This document shows positions 44,193 to 52,494 of a DNA stretch of 64,000 nucleotides, one piece after another (within the stretch, counting starts at the first letter, position 1; each line of letters opens with the position of its first letter). The stretch comes from Micromonospora zingiberis (GTDB lineage: Bacteria > Actinomycetota > Actinomycetes > Mycobacteriales > Micromonosporaceae): NCBI RefSeq assembly GCF_004331455.1, contig NZ_SJJR01000015.1:62001-126000 (forward strand). The letters run 5' to 3'. A model generated the notes under the pieces. That model was not told where the DNA came from. It ran no database searches and saw nothing but the letters and a program-made list of their open reading frames with translations. Position numbers and translations under genes: made by a program.

Positions 44193-44250
44193 GTGTAAGG
44201 AAGGGCTCCTTCTTAACGCCTCGTGCATAGGAAGGGGCCCTTCTTAACAC
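44193..44250. repeat. Dispersed double-palindrome element, copy 1
   Basis: Two GC-centred inverted repeats, AAGGAAGGGCTCCTTCTTAA and AGGAAGGGGCCCTTCTTAA, 12-14 bases apart, make two hairpins starting two bases after the pheT stop. The same element, same orientation, is at 52495-52553. It also encodes the last two residues and TAA stop of the minus-strand Crp-like gene. It can terminate both convergent transcripts. Confidence 0.85.
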
Positions 44251-45158
44251 TCGTCGGCGTCGAGCTGCCCGATCTCCTGGAGACGGGGCAGGTCTCGCAC
44301 GGTCATCCGGCGGTAGTCGGTGTCGACCAGCCCGTCGGTTCGTAGCTCTCGGAGAATTTTCTGGACCGACGTCTCGGAGGCACCACAGATGGAGGCCAGT
44401 TCCGGCTGGGTGAGTCGTACGTCGATGACGACCCCGTCGGGTGCCTGGCGGCCGTGCGTACGGGACAACTCAGCGATCACCCGGGCAACCCGGATCCGCA
44501 CCGGGTACGAGGAGAAGTCGATCCGCCTCCGATTCGACCAGCGCAACCGGTCGGAAACCATCGCGGCCAGTTCGAGCGCGGCGTCGGGGTTGGCCCTGAG
44601 AAACTCGCGGAACCGCGCCAAGCTGATCACGCTGTAGCGGGCAGCGCCGCAGGCGGTGACGGTCGCCGAGCGTGGCCGGTCGTTGAGCGCCGACATCTCG
44701 CCCACCAAGTCACCGCCGACCCGCAGCGACAGCAGTGCGGTGCGGCCGTCCGGCAGGGCTGCGGTGACCTTTGTCAGGCCCTCCTCGATCAGCACCAGGT
44801 GTGTCTGCCGTTGTCCCTCGTGGATCAGGATCTGACCGGCTGGCACCTGGCGACGGACGCCGAGTCCCAGCAGGGCGGCCCGGACGGGCGGACCAAGCCG
44901 TTGCAGGAACGTGCCATAGGGCCACTCCGGGCTCTGAGGTGGTTCGCGCCGCATCCAGGCCCCCACTCTGCTCAAGCGACGACAGTGCCCGCAGCGTAGC
45001 CAACCGACTGCGGTACGCCATGCTCGGCGTAGCCGCGCAACCGGCGCTCCCTGCCGGCGTAACAGTGCCGCCGCGATCAGGTAGGCAAGCAGCAGGCCGA
45101 GCGTCAGGTACGGGTCCAGGCCCAAGGCCAGCAGCACGTCGATCGGCACATTCCACAT
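44244..45158 (-). CDS. Crp/Fnr-family regulator with N-terminal membrane helix
   Basis: A 304-residue protein. Residues ~5-33 (LALGLDPYLTLGLLLAYLIA) form one transmembrane helix. The cNMP-binding-type barrel spans ~95-215: AGQILIHEGQRQTHLVLIEEG, GDLVGEMSALNDRPRSATVTA. That GEMSALxxxxRSAT segment is the phosphate-binding cassette and carries the conserved Glu and Arg of ligand-binding members. The C-terminal winged helix has LTQPELASICGASETSVQKILRELRTDG. ATG 45158 is a guess with no clear ribosome site; a membrane-anchored Crp is unusual. It is divergent from the cyclase-like gene, suggesting a shared promoter region and possible cNMP input. Confidence 0.8.
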   Translation of the reverse strand: MWNVPIDVLLALGLDPYLTLGLLLAYLIAAALLRRQGAPVARLRRAWRTAVGWLRCGHCRRLSRVGAWMRREPPQSPEWPYGTFLQRLGPPVRAALLGLGVRRQVPAGQILIHEGQRQTHLVLIEEGLTKVTAALPDGRTALLSLRVGGDLVGEMSALNDRPRSATVTACGAARYSVISLARFREFLRANPDAALELAAMVSDRLRWSNRRRIDFSSYPVRIRVARVIAELSRTHGRQAPDGVVIDVRLTQPELASICGASETSVQKILRELRTDGLVDTDYRRMTVRDLPRLQEIGQLDADEC

Positions 45159-45288
45159 ACGACAAGTGCATCGTGGACGCCCATGGGGGATGCCCGCACG
45201 GTACGGGAAGACCGCTACCGGACAATCCCGTCGATGCCGTACTTCTACGGGGTCTCGGCGGGCCCACGGACGTTGGATGTCGCTCGTG

Positions 45289-45307
45289 CCCGGCCTTGGT
45301 GGCCGGG
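45289..45307 (+). promoter_or_regulatory. Hairpin just 5' of the Shine-Dalgarno of the cyclase-like gene
   Basis: CCCGGCC-TTGGT-GGCCGGG is a perfect 7-bp stem ending one base before GTGAGGAGGG. It could limit ribosome access or protect the 5' end. No Crp-type TGTGA-N6-TCACA site is visible in the 166-base divergent region. Confidence 0.4.
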
Positions 45308-45324
45308 GTGAGGAGGGCGACGAC

Positions 45325-46137
45325 ATGCAACATCCGGAGCGGCGGCTGTTGGTCTGCGTGGACATGGAACGCTACAGCCGGCGGGGCAACATCCAGCAGT
45401 ACGAAGCACAGCAGGACTTCCACCGACTGCTGCGCGAAGCGGCCGACGAGGTGGGCATGGACCGCGTCGGCTGGACGACGCAGCAGGCGGGGGACGGAGA
45501 GTTGGCCGTCCTGCCGCGGGAGCTTCCCGAGGCGAGGGTGATCGGCCGCTTTCTGCCGGAGCTGAACCGGCGGCTGCGGCAGTACAACGCCAGCCGCCTT
45601 TCGGTGGCCCGCATCCGGCTCCGGGTGGCGGTGCACCAGGGCATGGTGCACCTTGACGGGGCCAACGGTTTTCCCGGTCAGGCGGTCGTCCTGGTCAGCC
45701 GGCTCTGCGACGCGGCCCCCGTACGCCGAGCCTTGGCGGCCTTTCCCGACGCGGGGGTCGCACTGGTGGTCTCCGCCGACATCTACCGCGACGTGGTGAC
45801 CGAATACCCGGAGGAGATCCGGCCGGAGCGGTTCCGGCGGATCGAGGTGGTTCACGCGGACAAGGGGTTCCGGGAACCGGCGTGGCTCTGCGTCCTGGAC
45901 GAGGACGTCACCTTGTGGCGGGACGAGTCGTCGCCCGGCGCGGAGGCGACGCCGCCCGACGCGCCGCCGGAGCCACTCGCACCCGGCGGCACGAGGCGTG
46001 CGACTGAGCCGCCAGCCGGCGGCGGCATTCGTACCGGAGACATCCGGGTCGACGGCCAGAACGCCGTGGGACCCGGCGCGATAGCGATCGGTTCCATCGG
46101 TCGCGACGCGATTCTGCGCCCGGGCGTGGATCGATGA
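45325..46137 (+). CDS. Class III nucleotidyl-cyclase-like protein with C-terminal signalling motif
   Basis: A 270-residue protein. Residues 7-192 have the cyclase homology fold: LLVCVDMERYS (first metal Asp, D13), TTQQAGDGELAVLP (second metal Asp, D57), RIRLRVAVHQGMVH, and FPGQAVVLVSRLCDAA, equivalent to the helix that carries catalytic Asn and Arg. Arg126 is kept but the Asn position is hydrophobic and the substrate lysine before GDG is Gln, so classical cAMP synthesis is doubtful. After a Pro/Ala-rich linker, residues 238-256 read GDIRVDGQNAVGPGAIAIG, the same motif as in the next protein. ATG 45325 has a strong GAGGAGGG site. Its stop overlaps the next start (ATGA). Confidence 0.75.
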   Translation: MQHPERRLLVCVDMERYSRRGNIQQYEAQQDFHRLLREAADEVGMDRVGWTTQQAGDGELAVLPRELPEARVIGRFLPELNRRLRQYNASRLSVARIRLRVAVHQGMVHLDGANGFPGQAVVLVSRLCDAAPVRRALAAFPDAGVALVVSADIYRDVVTEYPEEIRPERFRRIEVVHADKGFREPAWLCVLDEDVTLWRDESSPGAEATPPDAPPEPLAPGGTRRATEPPAGGGIRTGDIRVDGQNAVGPGAIAIGSIGRDAILRPGVDR

Positions 46138-48491
46138 TCAACATCGAGCGGGCGTCGGTCCCCGGATCCACGGCAGAGGGCGTCGACCCGGCCGCAGCCC
46201 GGGTACCAGGCGGATCCCGGCCGAGCCAGCCGGTGATCGGTGAACGTCCCGGCGCTGCCGCAGCCGTCGCCGAGCCCGGCGGCGATCCGACTCAGGAGCG
46301 TCCCGGTGATTCGCCGATCGACTCCGCTCAGGAGGGGACACCAGACGGCGAGGCGGACCCGGCCCCGCCCACGACGGACCGGGCGGATGAGGCCGACGAG
46401 GCGGACGAGGTGGACGACCGCGAGGACTCGCTGGACTCCGGCGATGTGCTGCGCCGGCTCGGTGGCCTGTTCGGCGGCGCCCGGATCGATGCTGGCGACA
46501 TGTTCGTCCGGGGGCAGAACGCCACCGGGCACGGCGCCGTGGCGATCGGCACGGTCAATGTCAGTGCGGCGACGGAGTCGGTGGACGGGCGCCGGGTCTG
46601 GTCGGAGACGCTCAGCGAGGCCACCGTGCTGGACTGGCGGTGGGGCTATGCGCCCGCCGGCAGCGACCAGCAACTCGATCACCACCTGAGGCAGCGTCAC
46701 CTGGCGTGCCTGTCCGGCCCGGCGGGAAGTGGGCGCTTCACCTCGGCAGTGATCGCCTTGGCTCGCCTGCACGGCGCGAGCGGGGTGAACGTCATCGGTG
46801 TCGAGCAGCTCACCGACCTGTTCCAGACGAAACTGGGTCAACGGGGCGGATGCGGCTACGTGCTGCGGCTCACCGACGAGGACGTCCGTGCGCTGGACGG
46901 CTACACCCTGATGGGGCTGGCCGCCCGGGCCGTGACGAACGGGACGTCGCTGCTGCTGGTTGGCGATTTCTCCCGGCGCGTCCAGGACTTCGCCGGGCAC
47001 GTCGTCGAGCATCGACCGGCTCCTGCGGCAGAGGTGTTCCGGACCCGGCTACGACGCGAGTTGACCGGACGGTGCGTGGGTTTCTGCGCTGATCGCTGTG
47101 CTGGCGAGTGCGTGGAACAGTACGTCGACGAGGAGTGCGTCCGCCATCCGCTGCTGTCGGCGTACCTGGCTGGGGCACCCCAGCCCCGCGAGGTGGTTCC
47201 CGTGGTGGAGGCCATCGCGCAGACGGCGCCCCGAGCCAGGTCACTGACCGACCGGCTGGCGCAACTGTTGCCCCGGCAGCTTCGGGAGCGTGCCGCGCAG
47301 ATCCTCGACCCGCAGGCCGACGCCGGTCTCGCGGTGGGCTGGTCAGCAGAGCAGGTGCGGGCGTTCCGGCTGTCCTGTGCGGTTCTCTCCGGATTGCCGG
47401 CGACCGAGATACGCACGGCGGCCGATCGGCTGGTACCAGCTGAGGGGAGGGCGCAGCCGGCCGCCGTACGACTCCGTGGCACCACCCTCGACGACCTGCT
47501 CGGGCCGACGCTACGCGCCGCAGTGGTGGTGCCCGACGAGGAGTGGAGCACCGGTGGTAGCCGGGTGCAGTTCGCACCCGGTACCGAGCAACTCCGCTCC
47601 GCTGTTCTCGACGCGGCGTGGACCGACTGGTGGCCGCCCCGGGTGCTGCTCGGCTGGCTCGCGGAGATGGTGCGCGCGGACCAGCCGGACGTACGACAGG
47701 CGGCGGCCGCCGCCATCGGGTGGTCGGCCGGCCGGGACGTGCAGACGGCCCTGAACATTGTGCGCGACCTGGCCCGGGAGCGGCGAGCGAGCGTACGGCA
47801 GGCAGCCGCGATCGTCCTCGTCGCGATTGCGATGCAGCCCCGACTACGGCAGCGGGTCAGCATCGAGTTGGACAGTTGGGCCGACGGTCAGGCGGCACAC
47901 CTGCGCGACACCGTCGCCCGCGCCCACGAACTCGGGCTGGCCCGGCTGTGGCCGAACGCGGCCCTGGTGCAGCTTCGGCTGGTCGCGTCCGGGCGGATGC
48001 AACGCTGGCACAACTCGGTGGTTCGCGGCTTGGTCGAGGTTTACCAGGGCGGACACGGGGCCGCTCTGGTGCAATCCCTCACGCAGTGGACGGAATCGAC
48101 TGACCGGGAGGTGCGGCTGCACGCCGCGCGGGCCTTGCGGATCCTGGCCGAACGCTGGGCCCGACCACCCCGGGAGCACTGGCCGGAACTGCTGGAATTG
48201 ACCCGTAGCGACATCATCTCGGCCAATGACCTGGCGATTCTCTGGGCGACAGCGCTGAGCATGCCCGAGACGGCGTACCGCTCCTGGCGGACGCTCGGCT
48301 TCTGGCTCGGCCGCGCGGACGGCCAGCCCGAGGTGGCCGCGCACGTCCTGGCGCTGCTGCGGCTCGTGCTGGCCGGGCGCCCCCCGTTGCGTCGCCGGCT
48401 CGATCACCAACTGCGGCACGTCTGGCGCCCGGTCATGCCCGGGTGCGCTCTGCTCAACGACGTCGAAGCACTGAATTTCGAGGATGCCTGA
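46134..48491 (+). CDS. Large P-loop-like/HEAT-repeat protein with N-terminal shared motif
   Basis: A 785-residue protein, family not recognised. Residues 1-105 are acidic and disordered. Residues 121-139 read GDMFVRGQNATGHGAVAIG, matching the cyclase-like partner. A P-loop-like segment LSGPAGSGRFTSAV (194-207; Arg in place of the Walker lysine) and a Walker B-like GTSLLLVGDFS (270-280) suggest a degenerate STAND-type NTPase. A cysteine cluster (C314, 318, 322, 326, 335) follows. From ~480 to ~740 helices repeat with HEAT-like spacing (RQAAAAAIGWSAG, RQAAAIVLVAIAM, LHAARALRILAER). No signal peptide. Coupled to genes on both sides by overlapping stop/start codons. Confidence 0.7.
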   Translation: MINIERASVPGSTAEGVDPAAARVPGGSRPSQPVIGERPGAAAAVAEPGGDPTQERPGDSPIDSAQEGTPDGEADPAPPTTDRADEADEADEVDDREDSLDSGDVLRRLGGLFGGARIDAGDMFVRGQNATGHGAVAIGTVNVSAATESVDGRRVWSETLSEATVLDWRWGYAPAGSDQQLDHHLRQRHLACLSGPAGSGRFTSAVIALARLHGASGVNVIGVEQLTDLFQTKLGQRGGCGYVLRLTDEDVRALDGYTLMGLAARAVTNGTSLLLVGDFSRRVQDFAGHVVEHRPAPAAEVFRTRLRRELTGRCVGFCADRCAGECVEQYVDEECVRHPLLSAYLAGAPQPREVVPVVEAIAQTAPRARSLTDRLAQLLPRQLRERAAQILDPQADAGLAVGWSAEQVRAFRLSCAVLSGLPATEIRTAADRLVPAEGRAQPAAVRLRGTTLDDLLGPTLRAAVVVPDEEWSTGGSRVQFAPGTEQLRSAVLDAAWTDWWPPRVLLGWLAEMVRADQPDVRQAAAAAIGWSAGRDVQTALNIVRDLARERRASVRQAAAIVLVAIAMQPRLRQRVSIELDSWADGQAAHLRDTVARAHELGLARLWPNAALVQLRLVASGRMQRWHNSVVRGLVEVYQGGHGAALVQSLTQWTESTDREVRLHAARALRILAERWARPPREHWPELLELTRSDIISANDLAILWATALSMPETAYRSWRTLGFWLGRADGQPEVAAHVLALLRLVLAGRPPLRRRLDHQLRHVWRPVMPGCALLNDVEALNFEDA

Positions 48492-49306
48492 TGACCACTC
48501 GACCCTCTGGAACCCCCCATGTGCGCCCCGGCGTGCCGCCGCAGACGCGCCGTTGGTGGCACACCATCTTTCCGCCCGCTCCCGGCCTCGCGCCGCCGGC
48601 TCCCGTAGCGCCTGCTCGGGTCACCTTCCGGCAGGATGTGCCGCAACCTCTCCTGGTGCCGGCGAAGGGCGACGCATTCGACTTCAACCTGCACGCCGTC
48701 TACCTCTGGACCGCGACCAACATGACCTTCGACGAACTGCGACTGCGGGCCGAGGCGCTGCTGCCCTGGGCGGCAGGCATCGTCCGTGAGCGTGCCGTCG
48801 ATCTGGCCCGCGAGCATGAGCCGCACCGCGCCCACGACCTCGAACAGGCGCTGAACAACCTGTTGATGCACCAGCGTTGGCCACAGGAAGCACACCTACC
48901 GCAGTTCACGGTGCGGTTACGGGTCAGCCTGGACGAGCGGGTGCGGGAACGGCTGCGCCCGTACTGGGAACAGCGGATCAAGCTTGAGTGCGACCACGAA
49001 CTTGAGAAGATCCGCACCCGGCAGGCCGACGATCTGACCCGTCGGTGGGCTGCTGTCCTGCAGAACCTCCAGGACGAGCCGGTCACCGCACATGCCGCAC
49101 GACTGACCGGTGAACAGTTCGCTGAGGTATTCCACCACTATGTCGCTGAACGCCGTGCCATCGTCCCGGGGCTGGTGGAGTTGCTGCGGGAAGCGGTCAA
49201 GGGGCACAACGACCTCGGTCTCGGCCCCTCGGAGTACACCCAGGCATGGGATGCCGCGCTGCGGGCGTACGAGCGGCAGCAGGGACTCGCTCGACAAACG
49301 AGGTGA
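48491..49306 (+). CDS. Uncharacterised protein, possibly SPFH/band-7-like with helical tail
   Basis: A 271-residue soluble protein. After a Pro-rich N-terminus, residues ~48-150 (VTFRQDVPQPLLVPAKGDAF, then NLHAVYLWTATN, then FTVRLRVSLDERVRE) alternate strands and helices in the way of SPFH/band-7 domains, and residues 155-250 are long charged helices probably forming a coiled coil. The family assignment is weak. ATG 48491 overlaps the preceding TGA (TGATG), so it belongs to the three-gene unit with the cyclase-like and HEAT proteins and may be its scaffold or membrane-proximal effector. A terminator hairpin follows. Confidence 0.65.
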   Translation: MTTRPSGTPHVRPGVPPQTRRWWHTIFPPAPGLAPPAPVAPARVTFRQDVPQPLLVPAKGDAFDFNLHAVYLWTATNMTFDELRLRAEALLPWAAGIVRERAVDLAREHEPHRAHDLEQALNNLLMHQRWPQEAHLPQFTVRLRVSLDERVRERLRPYWEQRIKLECDHELEKIRTRQADDLTRRWAAVLQNLQDEPVTAHAARLTGEQFAEVFHHYVAERRAIVPGLVELLREAVKGHNDLGLGPSEYTQAWDAALRAYERQQGLARQTR

Positions 49307-49310
49307 CCTT

Positions 49311-49355
49311 CCGCCGTCGGCTCCCCCTGCGGCGAGCGGGAAGAGCCGGCGGCGG
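49311..49355 (+). terminator. Hairpin ending the cyclase-HEAT-SPFH-like operon
   Basis: Arms 49311-49323 (CCGCCGTCGGCTC) and 49343-49355 pair over 13 positions with one G-T wobble and a 19-base loop, four bases after the stop. It separates this operon from the sugar genes. Confidence 0.6.
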
Positions 49356-49481
49356 GCCAGCATCGACCGAAAGGTCAACACCGATGGATCGTTTGGTTAC
49401 CCATGAGTCACGTCTGAGGGGTTAGCCTGCTCTGATCCCGGTGACCCTGGGATCACCCGCCACCCCCACGGGAGTCCCCTC

Positions 49482-50684
49482 ATGCCCGATGATGCACCCA
49501 CCTCGGTCGACGTCTGCATAGTCGGTGGTGGTGGCCGGGTGGGCCTGCCGCTGGGTATCGCGTTCGCTGCCCGTGGGCTCTCCGTCGTGCTGTACGACAT
49601 CAACGCCGAGGCGGTCGCCACGGTCAACGCGGCCAAGTTGCCGTTTGCCGAGGCCGGGGCGGCTGAGCCGTTGGCCGAGGCGGTTGCTGCCGGCCGGTTG
49701 CGGGCGACCACCGACCCGGCTGCGGTCGGCGCCTCGGAGCATCTGGTGGTGGTGGTCGGTACGCCGGTCGACGAGCATCTCAACCCGGACCTGGGTGCGG
49801 TGCCGCGGGCCCTGGAGCGGTGTGCCGAGCACCTGCGGGACGGGCAGCTGATCGTGCTGCGTAGCACCGTCTATCCCGGAGTGACGGCGCTGACCGAGAA
49901 ACTGCTGGCCGGTCGGGGGCTGCATGCCGACGTGGCGTTCTGCCCGGAGCGGATCGCCGAGGGGCACGCGATGACGGAGTTGTTCACGCTGCCGCAGATC
50001 GTGGCGGCGCGGACGCCGCAGGCGCTGGCCCGGGCGGAGAAGCTGTTCCGGCACCTGACCGACCGGATCGTCACCCTGACGCCCGAAGAGGCGGAGCTGG
50101 CGAAGCTGTTCACCAACACCTGGCGGTACATCAAGTTCGCCACCGCCAACCAGTTCTGGATGATGGCCAACGATTTCGGGCTGGACTTCGCCCGGATCCG
50201 GCACGCCGTGGCGTACGAGTATCCGCGCGCCGCCGACCTGCCGATGCCCGGGTTCGCGGCCGGGCCGTGCCTGTTCAAGGACACCATGCAGTTGGCGGCG
50301 TTCAACCGGAACAACTTCGTGCTGGGCCACTCGGCGATGCTGATCAACGAGGGGCTGCCGCTGTACCTGGTGTCCCGGTTGGAGGATCGGTTCGACCTGG
50401 CCGCCTCGACGGTGGGCATTCTCGGCATGGCCTTCAAGGGGGGCAGCGACGATCCTCGGGAGAGCCTGGCGTACAAGCTGCGCAAGATCCTGGCGTTGAA
50501 GACCCGGGAGACGCTCTGCACCGACCCGTACGTGGCCGACGAGCGGCTCGTCGACCTCGATGAGGTGCTGCGCCGGGCCGACCTGCTGGTCATCGCCGCG
50601 CCGCACGAGCAGTACGCCCGCCTCGACACCGACAAACCGGTGATCGACATGTGGGGCCTGACCGGGCAGGGGGTGCGGGTGTGA
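49482..50684 (+). CDS. Nucleotide-sugar (UDP-glucose/UDP-ManNAc type) dehydrogenase
   Basis: A 400-residue NAD-dependent nucleotide-sugar 6-dehydrogenase. It has a Rossmann N-terminus (CIVGGGGRVGLPLGIAFAAR, then VVLYDIN), VVVVGTPVDEHLNPD, the Lys/Asn helix ELAKLFTNTWRYIKFATANQ, the catalytic cysteine in AAGPCLFKDTMQL, and the C-terminal GMAFKGGSDDPRESLAYKL. It would oxidise a sugar C6 alcohol to the acid. The exact sugar cannot be told. ATG 49482 has GGGAG upstream; its stop overlaps the glycosyltransferase GTG. Confidence 0.9.
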   Translation: MPDDAPTSVDVCIVGGGGRVGLPLGIAFAARGLSVVLYDINAEAVATVNAAKLPFAEAGAAEPLAEAVAAGRLRATTDPAAVGASEHLVVVVGTPVDEHLNPDLGAVPRALERCAEHLRDGQLIVLRSTVYPGVTALTEKLLAGRGLHADVAFCPERIAEGHAMTELFTLPQIVAARTPQALARAEKLFRHLTDRIVTLTPEEAELAKLFTNTWRYIKFATANQFWMMANDFGLDFARIRHAVAYEYPRAADLPMPGFAAGPCLFKDTMQLAAFNRNNFVLGHSAMLINEGLPLYLVSRLEDRFDLAASTVGILGMAFKGGSDDPRESLAYKLRKILALKTRETLCTDPYVADERLVDLDEVLRRADLLVIAAPHEQYARLDTDKPVIDMWGLTGQGVRV

Positions 50685-51460
50685 TTCCCCGGGTCTCGGT
50701 GATCGTGCCGGTCTACAACGAGGGCGAGGCGATCGTCCGCTGCCTGGAGCGGATGCTGCGCGAGTTGTTGCTGCCGGCCGAGGTGCTGATCGTGCACGAC
50801 ATGCCGGAGGACACCACGGTCCCGTACGTCGAACAGGCCGCCCGGACCGATCCTCGGGTGCGGGCGGTGCTGAACACCTACGGGCGCGGCCCGGCCAACG
50901 CGATCCGGTTCGGCATCGACGTGGCGCGGGCGCCGGTCGTGGTGGTGACGATGGCCGACGGCTGTGACGACCCCCGGCAGATCGACGAGTTGGCCCGGCT
51001 GGTGGATCGGGGTGTGGTGGTCGCCGCCGCCTCTCGGTACATGCCGGGCGGCCAGCAGGTCGGTGGGCCGAGGCTGAAGCGGATGATGTCCCGCTGGGCG
51101 GGTCGCAGCCTCTACACCCTGGCGAGGGTGGGCACCCGGGACGCGACCAACAGCTTCAAGGCGTACGACACCGCCTTCGTTCGTGAGGTGGGCATCGAGT
51201 CGCGGACCGGTTTCGAGATCGGGCTGGAGTTGACCGCGAAGGCGACACGGTTGCGGCTGCCGGTGGCGGAGATCCCGACGATCTGGCTGGACCGGCCGCT
51301 CGGCGAGTCCCACTTCGATCTCGGCCGGTTCCTCCCCGGGTACCTGCGCTGGTATGTGTTCGCCTACGGTCGACGGCTGAGCCGGGAGAAGCTGGCCGCC
51401 CGGGTGCGGACGGCGCCGGCTCCGGCCCGCAGCGGCAGCACCGAGTACGAGACGGCTTAG
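50681..51460 (+). CDS. Family 2 glycosyltransferase
   Basis: A 259-residue GT-A glycosyltransferase. It has VSVIVPVYNEGEAIVRCLERM for nucleotide binding, the metal motif MADGCDDPRQI, and AASRYMPGGQQVGGPRLKR with ATNSFKAYDTAF, similar to polyprenyl-phosphate mannose/glucose synthases. It has no membrane anchor of its own. Transfer of a sugar to a lipid carrier is a reasonable inference. Start GTG overlaps the dehydrogenase stop; the epimerase follows after eight bases. Confidence 0.88.
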   Translation: MIPRVSVIVPVYNEGEAIVRCLERMLRELLLPAEVLIVHDMPEDTTVPYVEQAARTDPRVRAVLNTYGRGPANAIRFGIDVARAPVVVVTMADGCDDPRQIDELARLVDRGVVVAAASRYMPGGQQVGGPRLKRMMSRWAGRSLYTLARVGTRDATNSFKAYDTAFVREVGIESRTGFEIGLELTAKATRLRLPVAEIPTIWLDRPLGESHFDLGRFLPGYLRWYVFAYGRRLSREKLAARVRTAPAPARSGSTEYETA

Positions 51461-51468
51461 GAGCGCAG

Positions 51469-52494
51469 GTGGCGAAGGTCCTGGTTACTGGTTCGGCCGG
51501 TTTCATCGGCGGCTATCTCGTCTCGGAGCTGTTGGACCGTGGCCACGAGGTGGTCGGGGTGGACAACTTCTCCAAGTACGGCCCGGTCAGCCACAGCTAC
51601 GACGCGCATCCCCGGTTCCGCTTCGTCGAGGGCGACGCCCGCGACACCGACCTGCTGACCGAGTTGCTCGACGGCTGTGACCATCTGGTGGCCGGGGCGG
51701 CGATGATCGGTGGCATCTCCTACTTCCACGCGTACGCCTACGACCTGCTCGCCACCAACGAGCGGATCATGGCGGCGACCTGTGACGCGGCGCTGCGGGC
51801 CCACCGGGACGGCGCCCTGACCAAGGTCACCTACCTCTCCTCCTCGATGGTGTACGAGTCGACCGGGCACTGGCCGAGCCGGGAGGGCGACGAGCGGCGC
51901 ATCCCGCCACCGCTGTCGTCGTACGGTTTTCAGAAGCTGGCCGTGGAGTACTACGCCCGGGCGGCCTGGGAGCAGTACCAGTTGCCGTACACGATCGTGC
52001 GGCCGTTCAACTGCGTGGGTGTGGGGGAGGGTCGGGCGCTGGGGCAGGCCGAGGTGCTCTCCGGCAACGTGAAGCTGGCCATGTCGCACGTGGTGCCCGA
52101 CCTGGTGCAGAAGATCGTCAAGGGGCAGGACCCGCTGCACATTCTCGGCGCGGGCGACCAGGTGCGGCACTACACCTACGGCGGGGACCTGGCCCGGGGC
52201 ATCGCGTTGGCGATCGAGCATCCGGCGGCGTACAACGAGGATTTCAACCTCTCGACCGCCCGGTCGACCACGGTGCTGGAACTCGCCGAGCTGATCTGGC
52301 ACAAGATCAAGGGTGCCGAGGTGCCGTTCCGGTACGTCAGCGACGAGCCGTTCCGCTACGACGTGCGCATGCGCGTGCCGGACACCAGCAAGGCCAGCGA
52401 GGTGCTGGGCTTCACCGCCGGCACCTCGCTGGACGAGATGCTGGCCGAGGTCATCCCGTGGGTCACCCAGGCGGTGCTGGACGGCCGGTTGTAG
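51469..52494 (+). CDS. NAD-dependent epimerase/dehydratase (extended SDR)
   Basis: A 341-residue extended SDR: VLVTGSAGFIGGYLVSELLDRGH dinucleotide loop, serine in LSSSMVYEST, and catalytic Tyr/Lys in SSYGFQKLAVEYY, then TIVRPFNCVG. Probably a nucleotide-sugar epimerase working with the two preceding genes on one activated sugar. It starts with GTG and ends one base before the second copy of the dispersed palindrome. Confidence 0.9.
   Translation: MAKVLVTGSAGFIGGYLVSELLDRGHEVVGVDNFSKYGPVSHSYDAHPRFRFVEGDARDTDLLTELLDGCDHLVAGAAMIGGISYFHAYAYDLLATNERIMAATCDAALRAHRDGALTKVTYLSSSMVYESTGHWPSREGDERRIPPPLSSYGFQKLAVEYYARAAWEQYQLPYTIVRPFNCVGVGEGRALGQAEVLSGNVKLAMSHVVPDLVQKIVKGQDPLHILGAGDQVRHYTYGGDLARGIALAIEHPAAYNEDFNLSTARSTTVLELAELIWHKIKGAEVPFRYVSDEPFRYDVRMRVPDTSKASEVLGFTAGTSLDEMLAEVIPWVTQAVLDGRL

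Noticed and set aside
45159..45324. Crp-type binding site in the divergent promoter region
   Set aside because: No TGTGA-N6-TCACA-like palindrome was found; only the 7-bp hairpin near the ribosome site is clear.
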